A stretch of DNA of 5,353 bases from a bacterium (GTDB lineage: Bacteria; Desulfobacterota; DSWW01), in assembly GCA_030609865.1 (NCBI GenBank), contig JAUWSZ010000236.1, positions 1 through 5,353 on the forward strand, written 5' to 3'. Shown one piece after another: positions 1 through 5,353 of the stretch. The translations under genes and the position numbers were made by a program. The first letter of the stretch is position 1. Each line of letters begins with the position of its first letter. A model generated the notes under the pieces. That model was given only the letters and a program-made list of their open reading frames with translations. It did not search any database and was not told the DNA's origin.

Positions 1-50
1 TTAACGATGTGGATTCGGAAGAACTGCCTGATCTGACGACCGTATGCTAG
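1..50 (+). CDS. possible C-terminal tail of an upstream plus-strand gene (partial)
   Basis: From base 3 the third forward frame is open and ends at TAG (48-50), encoding about 15 residues that end in ELPDLTTVC. The left end lies outside the window, so neither product nor reality of the gene can be judged. The other two forward frames stop within the same stretch. If real, this gene converges on the minus-strand oxidoreductase that ends at 160, and the inverted repeats in between would sit where a shared terminator is expected. This is a weak call based only on an open frame of 16 codons. Confidence 0.18.
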   Translation, partial: NDVDSEELPDLTTVC

Positions 51-59
51 GGATCAATC

Positions 60-98
60 GGTCAGGTCGTTGCCAAAATGTACAATGACGACCTGACC
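60..98. repeat. perfect 11-bp inverted repeat with 17-nt spacer
   Basis: GGTCAGGTCGT at 60-70 is the exact reverse complement of ACGACCTGACC at 88-98. Two further G-T pairs (71 with 87, 72 with 86) would lengthen the RNA stem to 13 pairs with a 13-nt loop. It lies in the short spacer after the minus-strand oxidoreductase, possibly between convergent genes, so a bidirectional transcription stop or transcript-end stabiliser is the simplest reading. There is no run of T after the stem on either strand, so it is not a textbook intrinsic terminator. It could instead be an operator or a copy of a dispersed palindromic repeat. Confidence 0.6.
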
Positions 99-127
99 CC
101 CAGGGGCCCCCGATGGCTCGCCCTTTT

Positions 128-150
128 CTTGCAGCTTAAGGCGCTGCGAG
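128..150. repeat. 8-bp stem-loop downstream of the oxidoreductase
   Basis: CTTGCAGC (128-135) pairs with GCTGCGAG (143-150), with one G-T wobble and a 7-nt loop. It starts 9 bases beyond the TAA stop of the minus-strand oxidoreductase. In the transcript of that gene the stem is followed by AAAAGGG rather than a U tract, so an intrinsic terminator is not supported. A 3'-end structure that protects the mRNA is possible. Confidence 0.35.
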
Positions 151-159
151 CTAGATTAC

Positions 160-1389
160 TTACCCCCCCAAGGCCGGGTAGCGGCCTCGCAGAAGGCGGT
201 GGATCATGTTTTTCCGGGCGATGTCTCCAAGACCCGTTTCTTTCATGCCGTTGTCCTGCGCCCCGAACGCCTTCAGATCCATGACCATCAAGCGGATGTC
301 TCTCAGGGATTGATCTCGCCAGAACGATCTCAAATCCAGGGGTAGCGGGAGTTTTCTGAACATGCGAAGCAGGTTTGTCTGATCCAGGCAGAGGTCCACC
401 TCCCCCTTGACGATCCGGCGGTAGATTTCGATCGCCTTCGACCCGGTCCTTTCCGCGCTCAGGATGGCCTCGGCAGCCAGGTCTCCCGTGGCCAGAGCAC
501 AGGATATCCCCTCTCCGCCATTGTGCATAAAACCGGCAGCATCGCCCGCGGCCAGGAAGTTGTCTTTGCCCAGGGCAAACCGGCCCAAGGGGGCCATCAT
601 GAAACCGGCCATCCCCTCCTTTTGCAGGATCTCCTCGATCTTCAACCCATAGACGCCCTTCAAAAGGGCCAGGAAGTTCCTGTAATACTGCGATGCCTTG
701 TTCTTGCCGATCCCGGCCACCCCTGCCAGGATCCGGCCGTCTTTCACATTGGCCCAGGCATAGACGCCCACGTCCCGGTGAAAGAAGGCATGGAAATGAT
801 CGGGGCTGATGCGAATCTTCCCCTGATAATGCATCTGTATGCCTGTGGCCCACGGCAGCCCCCTGACAGCCTCGGGCAGCATGAGCCGCACCGCACGGGA
901 GTTCGAACTGTCTGCAGCCACCAAATACTTTGCGCGCAAGACAACCCTTGCTCTTCCGCCGTCTCTCCTGGTACGCGTGCAAAGGACCCGGTAGCCCTCC
1001 CCTTCCGGCTCGATCCCCACCATCCGTACGCCATCCTTGATCGCGGCGCCGCTCGCCTTTGCCAGGAAGTGGTCGAACCTGTCTCTCCACACGTAAGGGA
1101 TCGGGGCTTGACCAGGAATGAGCACCGGCTCCTTCAGGGACGGGAAGTTCAAGGCAACCCCCTTGAGAAACGGAGGCTGTACGTAGACACCTTCCGGGAT
1201 CACCCCGAATTTCCGATGCACGAAGTTCATCGTCCAGTGGCCCAGGAGCCCGGAGCACATCTTCGGGCGCGGCAGCTTCTTCTTCTCGACGAGCAGGGTT
1301 TCCATACCGCCGGCCACCAGTGTTCGGGCGGCTGAGGCACCGGCAGGGCCTGCACCGATTACGATTGCGTCAACCTTCTTTGCGGCCAC
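160..1389 (-). CDS. FAD-dependent oxidoreductase, geranylgeranyl reductase family
   Basis: A 409-residue flavoprotein of the geranylgeranyl reductase / PHBH-like fold, probably cytosolic or membrane-peripheral. The N-terminal Rossmann motif VIGAGPAG is at residues 10-17, with an acidic residue at E35 ending the second strand. PRPKMCSGLL (40-49) matches the family's K-x-C-G/S-G segment. WRDRFDHFLAKAS (101-113) and AADSSNSRAVR (158-168) occupy the places of the family's substrate-side Arg/Asp and 'GAD-S-R' motifs. GDAAGFMHNGGEGI (282-295) is the C-terminal FAD-contacting GD motif. Members reduce isoprenoid double bonds or oxidise/reduce other hydrophobic substrates; the substrate here is unknown. 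The GTG start at 1389 is chosen because AGGAAAGGGG lies 5 nt upstream. A TTG abutting the previous stop (1422) would add 11 residues with no matching motif and a worse site. It is the second gene of an operon, 33 nt after the crotonase. Confidence 0.92.
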   Translation of the reverse strand: MAAKKVDAIVIGAGPAGASAARTLVAGGMETLLVEKKKLPRPKMCSGLLGHWTMNFVHRKFGVIPEGVYVQPPFLKGVALNFPSLKEPVLIPGQAPIPYVWRDRFDHFLAKASGAAIKDGVRMVGIEPEGEGYRVLCTRTRRDGGRARVVLRAKYLVAADSSNSRAVRLMLPEAVRGLPWATGIQMHYQGKIRISPDHFHAFFHRDVGVYAWANVKDGRILAGVAGIGKNKASQYYRNFLALLKGVYGLKIEEILQKEGMAGFMMAPLGRFALGKDNFLAAGDAAGFMHNGGEGISCALATGDLAAEAILSAERTGSKAIEIYRRIVKGEVDLCLDQTNLLRMFRKLPLPLDLRSFWRDQSLRDIRLMVMDLKAFGAQDNGMKETGLGDIARKNMIHRLLRGRYPALGG

Positions 1390-1394
1390 GATGT

Positions 1395-1404
1395 CCCCTT
1401 TCCT
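1395..1404 (-). promoter_or_regulatory. ribosome binding site deciding the GTG start of the oxidoreductase
   Basis: On the minus strand AGGAAAGGGG ends 5 nt before GTG at 1389. This purine block lies inside the 33-nt gap after the crotonase stop and would be coding if the upstream TTG were used, so it favours the GTG start. Confidence 0.6.
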
Positions 1405-1422
1405 GGAATGAGACGGATGCAA

Positions 1423-2268
1423 CTATTCTCCCCTGTAGACAGGATCCCTCTTCTCTTTTCTCGCCAGGGTTGCCTCGGTGAAGTCCTTGGTGGTTACGGC
1501 CTTGTTCAACCCTTCATTCTCGACATCGAGTGATTTGGTGATGGCTTCGACGTACGGCTGATGGAAAGCACGCTTCGTCAACCTCACAGCAAGGCCGGGG
1601 CCGCCCGGCGGAATCAGCTTCAATGCCATTTCCTTTGCGTAGGGGATCAGTTCGTCATGGGGAAGTATCTTGTTGATGAGGCCAAGCTCAAATACTTCCC
1701 CTGCGGTCATTGTCTCGCCGAAGTACGCAATTTCCTTGGCCCTCTGGAAGCCTATCAATCTTGGAAGCAGATAGGCGGACGCGAATTCGGGAAGAATGCC
1801 CAGCCTTACGAAGGGCAGCCGGATCCAGGCGTGTTCCGAAACATAGATCAGATCAGCACACGAAAGGGGCATGGTGAATCCGGCGCCGATGGCAAGGCCG
1901 TTGATCGCCGCTATGACGGGTTTATCAAACTGGAAAAACTTCAAGGTGAGCCGCTTCTGGGCGATGTCGGTAAGCTCTATCTCCTTCATGATCTCCGGGT
2001 CGATCTCCTGCAGGGCCGCGAAATTGAAGTACCCTCCGCTGCTGAAGGCCTCGTTGGAAGGGTCCTTGCCATCCGGGTCCTTGGCGCCCGTAATAATCAT
2101 GGCCATCGCCTTGTCATCCTTCTCCATGGCATCGACAGCCTGCCACAACTCCCAGAAGGTGTAAGGACTCATGGCATTCTTTCTCTTGGGCTGGTTCAGG
2201 GTAACCATGACGATACCGGTCCGGTCATCTTTTTCATAAAGAATGTCTTTGAAGTCCTCCACTTTCAT
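1423..2268 (-). CDS. enoyl-CoA hydratase/isomerase (crotonase) family protein
   Basis: A 281-residue crotonase, normal length for the family, expected to be a cytosolic oligomer acting on an acyl-CoA thioester. N-terminal VMVTLNQPKRKNAMS (20-34) is the usual first strand and CoA-binding segment. SSGGYFNF (76-83) supplies the first oxyanion-hole backbone NH and INGLAIGAGFTMPLSCADL (122-140) the second. The two hydratase glutamates are absent: T132 stands where rat mitochondrial hydratase has E144 and F153 stands at the E164 place. E161 in LGILPEFASAYLLPRLIG (156-173) sits where delta3-delta2-enoyl-CoA isomerases carry their catalytic Glu, so isomerase-like chemistry is more likely than hydration. 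The C-terminus ends in EKRDPVYRGE, typical for the family. The ATG at 2268 has AGGAG 7 nt upstream. A longer in-frame start at 2430 would overlap the promoter and adds low-complexity sequence. It is first in the operon with the FAD oxidoreductase. Confidence 0.93.
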   Translation of the reverse strand: MKVEDFKDILYEKDDRTGIVMVTLNQPKRKNAMSPYTFWELWQAVDAMEKDDKAMAMIITGAKDPDGKDPSNEAFSSGGYFNFAALQEIDPEIMKEIELTDIAQKRLTLKFFQFDKPVIAAINGLAIGAGFTMPLSCADLIYVSEHAWIRLPFVRLGILPEFASAYLLPRLIGFQRAKEIAYFGETMTAGEVFELGLINKILPHDELIPYAKEMALKLIPPGGPGLAVRLTKRAFHQPYVEAITKSLDVENEGLNKAVTTKDFTEATLARKEKRDPVYRGE

Positions 2269-2275
2269 GGCATTT

Positions 2276-2280
2276 CTCCT
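2276..2280 (-). promoter_or_regulatory. ribosome binding site of the crotonase gene
   Basis: AGGAG on the minus strand, 7 nt before ATG at 2268. It fixes the start at MKVEDFKD and argues against the 54-residue upstream extension. An out-of-frame ATG lies between the site and the start codon but is too close to be favoured. Confidence 0.75.
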
Positions 2281-2354
2281 TTTTTCCGTTCGGATTTCGC
2301 GCAACATCTCAACAACGGGGCGCAACAGGAAAGGCTCGTGCTCTGCAAGGGAAA

Positions 2355-2384
2355 AGCATAGAGGGACCAAGGCTCGTGTGTCAA
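2355..2384 (-). promoter_or_regulatory. sigma70-like promoter for the crotonase-oxidoreductase operon
   Basis: Reading the minus strand, a perfect -35 box TTGACA (2384-2379) is followed after 18 nt by TATGCT (2360-2355), which matches TATAAT at four of six positions. Transcription would start near 2348, leaving a 5' leader of about 80 nt before the crotonase ATG. The spacer carries GGTCCCT (2368-2362 on this strand), a motif found again in the other orientation at 2415-2421. Position and match are good, but no expression evidence exists. Confidence 0.55.
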
Positions 2385-2391
2385 CAGCCGG

Positions 2392-2423
2392 GCAGGGAGC
2401 AGGGGCCGAACATGGGTCCCTGC
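2392..2423. repeat. 7-bp inverted repeat between the divergent promoters, possible operator
   Basis: GCAGGGA (2392-2398) and TCCCTGC (2417-2423) are exact reverse complements separated by 18 nt. The repeat sits between the minus-strand -35 box (2379-2384) and the plus-strand -35 box (2441-2446), where a regulator could act on both promoters. The arm spacing (25 bp from arm start to arm start, between two and three helical turns) is compatible with a dimeric or tetrameric regulator, but no regulator gene is visible here. A chance match in a G-rich stretch cannot be excluded. Confidence 0.35.
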
Positions 2424-2440
2424 TTCTCAAGAGAAAGGAA

Positions 2441-2469
2441 TTGAAACCGTACGGGACAAGTGCTACAAA
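2441..2469 (+). promoter_or_regulatory. sigma70-like extended -10 promoter for the large FAD oxidoreductase gene
   Basis: TTGAAA (2441-2446), a 17-nt spacer, then TACAAA (2464-2469). A TG at 2461-2462, one base before the -10 hexamer, gives the extended -10 motif. Transcription would begin near 2476, about 35 nt before the start codon. The promoter covers the in-frame GTG at 2460, which therefore cannot be the translation start. Confidence 0.55.
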
Positions 2470-2498
2470 GAAATGCGAAACTCGAACCCAGCCAAGGC

Positions 2499-2503
2499 AG
2501 GAG
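2499..2503 (+). promoter_or_regulatory. ribosome binding site of the large FAD oxidoreductase gene
   Basis: AGGAG lies 7 nt before ATG at 2511 and 4 nt before the adjacent in-frame ATG at 2508. The spacing favours 2511; using 2508 would add one methionine. Confidence 0.7.
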
Positions 2504-2510
2504 ATGGATG

Positions 2511-3212
2511 ATGCAATCCGCGGTGATCCAAGCGCTGAAGACCATTGTGGGAGGCGAACATGCGGCTGATTCGCCCACCCGTTTTCTCCGTATCGGACAA
2601 GAGGCCCCCGGGCTTACGATGGTCTCTCCCGGCACCGTCTCGGAGATCCTGGAGCTCTTCACGCTGGCCCGGGAGAACGGCGTGGATGTCATCACCTGCA
2701 ACGACCTGGCTCTTCTCCCTGAAGATCTTGCCGGTCAAGGTCTCCTGCTCGATTTCTCCCGCATGAATGCAATCGAGCGGATCGACACCCGCAACCTGGT
2801 GGCCCACATAGAACGGGGGGTGACCTGGGATCAGCTCAACGCCGAGTTGAAAAAACAGGGGGTCAAGACCGTGGCTCCCGTGGCGGCCAACTCATTGTCG
2901 GTGGCCGAATGTGCGGCGGCGCGCGTGGTGGGCAAGGCCGTATCCAGGCTCCCTGACTACCCCCTGATGAACCTGAAGGTCGTTCTGGCGGACGGGACGA
3001 TTCACAAGACCGGCACCCATGCCCTGAGCGAGGAGGGAGCCGACGGGAGGCATCACGACGGCGGTGCGTGCCTTTCCACCTGGTACATCGGCGCAGACGA
3101 CGTCTTCGGGGTCGTGGTCCGCGCCTCGATCATGCTCTGGCCCGTCTGCGAATCCCGCTCCTGCCAGGTCTACACGTTTGACCGCATTGCTCCCCTGCTG
3201 GCTGCCCTCTGA
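2511..3212 (+). CDS. FAD-linked oxidoreductase module 1, N-terminal part, ending at an in-frame TGA
   Basis: Under the standard code this is a 233-residue protein, too short for its family because it stops in the cap domain. Residues 34-212 form an FAD_binding_4 (VAO/PCMH/GlcD-type) domain: LTMVSPGTVSEILELFTLAR (35-54), LLLDFSRMNAIERID (78-92), AHIERGVTWDQLNAELKKQG (98-117), LKVVLADGTIHKTG (155-168) and GADDVFGVVVRASIMLWP (194-211), which stands for the family's GSEGTLGI-type motif. The region that should carry the glycine-rich pyrophosphate loop reads VITCNDLALLPEDLAGQG (60-77), without the usual G-x-N/G-x-G cluster, so flavin binding by this module is doubtful. The ATG at 2511 follows AGGAG by 7 nt. 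The same frame continues beyond the TGA with matching cap-domain and C-terminal sequence, so this is one gene with the next entry. It is transcribed divergently from the crotonase operon. Confidence 0.8.
   Translation: MQSAVIQALKTIVGGEHAADSPTRFLRIGQEAPGLTMVSPGTVSEILELFTLARENGVDVITCNDLALLPEDLAGQGLLLDFSRMNAIERIDTRNLVAHIERGVTWDQLNAELKKQGVKTVAPVAANSLSVAECAAARVVGKAVSRLPDYPLMNLKVVLADGTIHKTGTHALSEEGADGRHHDGGACLSTWYIGADDVFGVVVRASIMLWPVCESRSCQVYTFDRIAPLLAAL
3210..3212 (+). other. in-frame TGA codon within the FAD oxidoreductase gene
   Basis: TGA is codon 234, between LLAAL and EVPRHELGVEYLG. The family usually has a helix here of the kind ALREI..., so Arg CGA changed to TGA by one C-to-T transition would be the simplest origin. 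No frameshift is present: the frame on both sides is the same and stays open for 713 further codons. Selenocysteine insertion is an alternative, since a hairpin starts immediately downstream, but no CxxU, UxxC or other redox motif is present and the helix position is not catalytic in known members. A sequencing or assembly error is equally possible. Confidence 0.9.
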
Positions 3213-3248
3213 GAGGTGCCTCGCCATGAGCTCGGCGTGGAATACCTC
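3213..3248 (+). promoter_or_regulatory. imperfect hairpin directly after the in-frame TGA
   Basis: GAGGT (3213-3217) pairs with ACCTC (3244-3248), CC (3219-3220) with GG (3239-3240), and CGCC (3222-3225) with GGCG (3234-3237), giving 11 pairs. A U-U mismatch separates the inner blocks and a 1x3 internal loop the outer ones. The apical loop is AUGAGCUC, starting 14 nt after the TGA. Bacterial SECIS elements have a stem-loop just after UGA, usually with the loop a little further away and a G in its first two bases; both criteria fail here. GC-rich coding DNA often folds this way, so a function is unproven. Confidence 0.3.
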
Positions 3249-5353
3249 GGAATCAATCGCGCCGGGATGGGGCGGCTGCTGGGCGAAGACGACAGCGAGT
3301 TCCCGGCCTGGGCCTTTGTCGTCGGATTCGAGGGCCGCGCCCGCCACGTGGCCTTTCAAGAGGACCGGGTGCGAAGCCTCCTGTCAAAGTACCCGTGCCG
3401 GCCGGCAAAGGGCCTTGTCGACGCCATGACCGCAAAACTGGACCAGCCCTGGATGGAGGCAAGCCCCAATCACACCGCCTTTTTCGGACTCTTTCCCAGC
3501 ATGAAGGGTTACGATGAGGCATGTGACGAGGCGGCAGGCAGGGCAGGCGTCCCGGCCGAACACGTGGGCAAGATCATCGTGTCCTTTGATCTGGGCAGGG
3601 CCGCCTATGCCGTGTGCGACTGGTTCAGCGACGCCGATCATACGGGGGCCATAGAGGATCTGAACCTCTCACTCGCCGGCGCGGGCGCCTTCTTTGACCG
3701 TCCCCACGGCGCACTGGCAAGGAAGATCTATACCAGCATCCCAAACCACCTGCCCGTGCTCAAGCGCATCAAGGGGTTCCTCGATCCGGGCAACATACTG
3801 AACCCCGGCCGCACCCTGAACGACGAGGACGAGGAGTGGCAGCCGGCGGAAGTCGACGAAGGCGAAGTCGGCCTGACCGAGCAGAACCTGAAACTCGTTG
3901 TAGAGAAGCTCGGAAACGCGATCGGTGCCGATTGGGTAAGCGACAACCCCGTGGAGTTGAGCACCTACGGCCGGGACTTCACCATCTTCTCCGGCGAACG
4001 ACCCAACATCGTGGTGCTGCCTGCCTCTACCGAGGACGTACAGGCCATCATCCGGATTGCGTACAGGCACGGGATTCCCGTGGTGCCGCTCTCCACCGGT
4101 TTCAATCACGGGGGACTCACCGTCACCCGCAAGGGCGGCATCCTCGTTGACCTGAAACGCATGGACGGCGCCTGCTCGATCGAGGAAGAGTCCATGACCG
4201 TCACGATAGGTCCCGGGGTCCGGATGCGCTCCGTCTGGTGGGAGGCGGTCAAGCATCGGGCCTCGGAGGAATCCCACCTGAAACCGATCCTTCCCCTTAC
4301 CTTTGGGAGCGTTTCCATGCTCTCCAATTACGTGGCAAGGGGCGGCGCAGGCACGGCCTTCAAGTACGGCGGAAACCCGGAGCTGATCGTCCAGATGACC
4401 TGGGTGCTGCCCAACGGCGAGGTTCTCAAGATCGGCCCAGGCGCCGTTCCCAACGTGGGGCCTCTCCCCCTTCACTACTGCCCGGGGCCGGAAATCGGCG
4501 GGATGTTCATCAACGCCGACGGTCAGTTCGGCATCTGCACGGAGCTGACCGCCAAGCTCTACCCGGAAAGGGACAACATCGAGGAACTGGAGGATGTCAT
4601 GTCCGCGGCCAGCCTCGATCCTGAACCACACAAGGCCTTCTGCAACACCATCGATGCAATTTACGAACTGGCACGGGAGAACATCACGGATTTCATGTAC
4701 AAGAGCCATCCCGGCGTATTCGCCCTGATGATCACATCCATGACAGAAAACCTGAAAATCAAGGATGTCATCGCCTCTTCGCCCCCGCATCCCCTTGGCA
4801 TCATGATCTCCGCAAACGACCCCGAGGAACTGGAGATCAAGAGAGACATCGTCAAGGAGGTGATGGAAAGGCACTCCCTGATCATCATTGACCCGAACCT
4901 GTTCGGACCGGAACTGGCCGAAATGCGGACAACGGATCCCTTGAAGAAGAGTCTCGGCATCAAGCAGAATATTGTGGGTACCTACAAGGGTGCCTTTCAG
5001 TGGACGGCATGCATCATCAAAATGGAGAAGATCCCCGCGATTGCCAGGGAATATGAGAAGCTGGTCAAGAAATACTGGAAGACCTCCGATCCAACGATCA
5101 CCGTTGAGCACGCCATGACAGGCACGGATATCCAGGGACCGCTGCAATACGGCCGCGTCGGCTCCTGCGAGTTCGACTGGTGGTGGGATCAGGGAAATCC
5201 GGAAGAGGTCAAGCGCGCCACCACCATGATCCACAAGACCAACAAGCTCATGCTCAAGCACGGCGGCCCCCTCTTCCGTAACATGTTTGGCGCCGGCGAG
5301 TATTACATCCCCATGTTGGGCGCCTACTATACGATCTTGAAGAGGACCAAGAA
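3213..5353 (+). CDS. continuation of the FAD oxidoreductase: end of module 1 plus FAD-linked module 2 (runs off the window)
   Basis: No stop codon occurs in this frame from 3213 to the window end. Numbering from ATG 2511, residues 235-433 complete module 1 and end in FLDPGNILNPGRTL, the usual C-terminal signature of FAD-linked oxidases. An acidic linker (about 437-455) leads to module 2. RPNIVVLPASTEDVQAIIRIAY (497-518) and IPVVPLSTGFNHGG form a good pyrophosphate loop (STGFNHGG, 528-535), close to the STG(R/K)N-x-G form of 4-cresol dehydrogenase and vanillyl-alcohol oxidase. ILVDLKRM, the KYGG segment (618-621), VLPNGE (632-637) and DGQFGICTELTAKLYP (about 670) follow in family order. The closing signature of module 2 is not reached, so roughly 40-60 residues should lie outside. 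No start codon with a convincing ribosome site follows the TGA (GTG 3216 is nearest), so independent translation is unlikely. The substrate, perhaps a phenol or hydroxy acid, is unknown. Confidence 0.8.

Noticed and set aside
78..284. 68-codon plus-strand open frame beginning inside the 11-bp inverted repeat
   Set aside because: It overlaps the 3' end of the oxidoreductase, starts in the repeat loop without a ribosome site and encodes no recognisable protein.
62..1258. 398-codon minus-strand open frame overlapping the FAD oxidoreductase in another frame
   Set aside because: The product is Gly/Arg/Pro-rich without motifs, whereas the overlapping frame has VIGAGPAG and the GDAAGF-GEGI motif in place.
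523..1335. 270-codon plus-strand open frame opposite the FAD oxidoreductase
   Set aside because: Antisense shadow: no domain, no ribosome binding site, rich in His/Pro/Arg as expected for the complement of coding sequence.
1561..2361. 266-codon plus-strand open frame opposite the crotonase
   Set aside because: Antisense shadow of a well-supported crotonase gene; it also runs into the minus-strand promoter region.
2269..2430. N-terminal extension of the crotonase to a start at 2430
   Set aside because: It would include the -35 and -10 boxes and the AGGAG site, and the extra residues have no family counterpart.
3213..3270. Translation restart after the TGA (GTG 3216, ATG 3226 or GTG 3237)
   Set aside because: ATG 3226 is out of frame. 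The in-frame GTG codons lack a spaced ribosome site, and a restart there would give a protein beginning in the middle of a cap domain.
3669..5261. 530-codon minus-strand open frame opposite the large FAD oxidoreductase
   Set aside because: It is an antisense shadow in GC-rich coding DNA. The plus strand in the same region gives a full FAD-oxidase motif series, while the minus-strand product has no recognisable domain and no good ribosome site.
2511..5353. Organism-wide reassignment of TGA (to Trp or Gly) as the cause of the in-frame TGA
   Set aside because: Only one in-frame TGA occurs in roughly 4.9 kb of recognised coding sequence, and TGG is used normally for Trp. A reassigned code would give many more. 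The other two genes end in TAG and TAA, so TGA use as a stop cannot be tested here.

Overview
The window comes from a GC-rich bacterium with clear AGGAG-type ribosome binding sites and sigma70-like promoters. The gene content is an acyl-CoA type crotonase, a geranylgeranyl-reductase-family flavoprotein and a very large FAD-linked oxidoreductase. It would fit an anaerobic or syntrophic Desulfobacterota (Deltaproteobacteria)-like organism that degrades acids or aromatic compounds. That placement is inference from gene content only; nothing here fixes the taxonomy.

Layout. Bases 1-50 may be the last codons of a plus-strand gene ending in TAG. Bases 51-159 are a short spacer with two stem-forming inverted repeats, one a perfect 11-bp pair at 60-70/88-98. 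Bases 160-2268 hold a two-gene minus-strand operon. It is transcribed as crotonase (1423-2268) and then the FAD oxidoreductase (160-1389), with a 33-nt gap. Bases 2269-2510 are a divergent control region. It has a minus-strand promoter (TTGACA, 18 nt, TATGCT), a plus-strand extended -10 promoter (TTGAAA, 17 nt, TGC-TACAAA) and a 7-bp inverted repeat between them. From 2511 to the right edge runs one continuous plus-strand reading frame broken only by a single in-frame TGA at 3210-3212.

The plus-strand frame is the most interesting part. Reading through the TGA gives a protein of more than 947 residues, made of two successive FAD-linked oxidase modules of the vanillyl-alcohol oxidase / p-cresol methylhydroxylase / GlcD superfamily. 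Module 1 spans about residues 34-433 and module 2 starts at about residue 455 and is incomplete at the window end. The TGA falls inside the cap domain of module 1, and the protein before and after it fits the family. It may be a nonsense mutation (a CGA Arg codon would fit), a sequencing error or a recoded codon. A 36-nt imperfect hairpin begins right after the TGA, so selenocysteine cannot be dismissed, but the hairpin geometry and the lack of a redox motif argue against it. Module 1 also lacks the glycine-rich pyrophosphate loop that module 2 keeps, so it may be a non-flavin partner domain.

Together the genes look like a divergently transcribed redox module: a crotonase acting on an enoyl-CoA, a flavoprotein that could saturate or desaturate a hydrophobic substrate, and a large flavin oxidase/dehydrogenase. 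The substrate is not readable from the sequence. No rRNA, tRNA, CRISPR array or transposase was seen.
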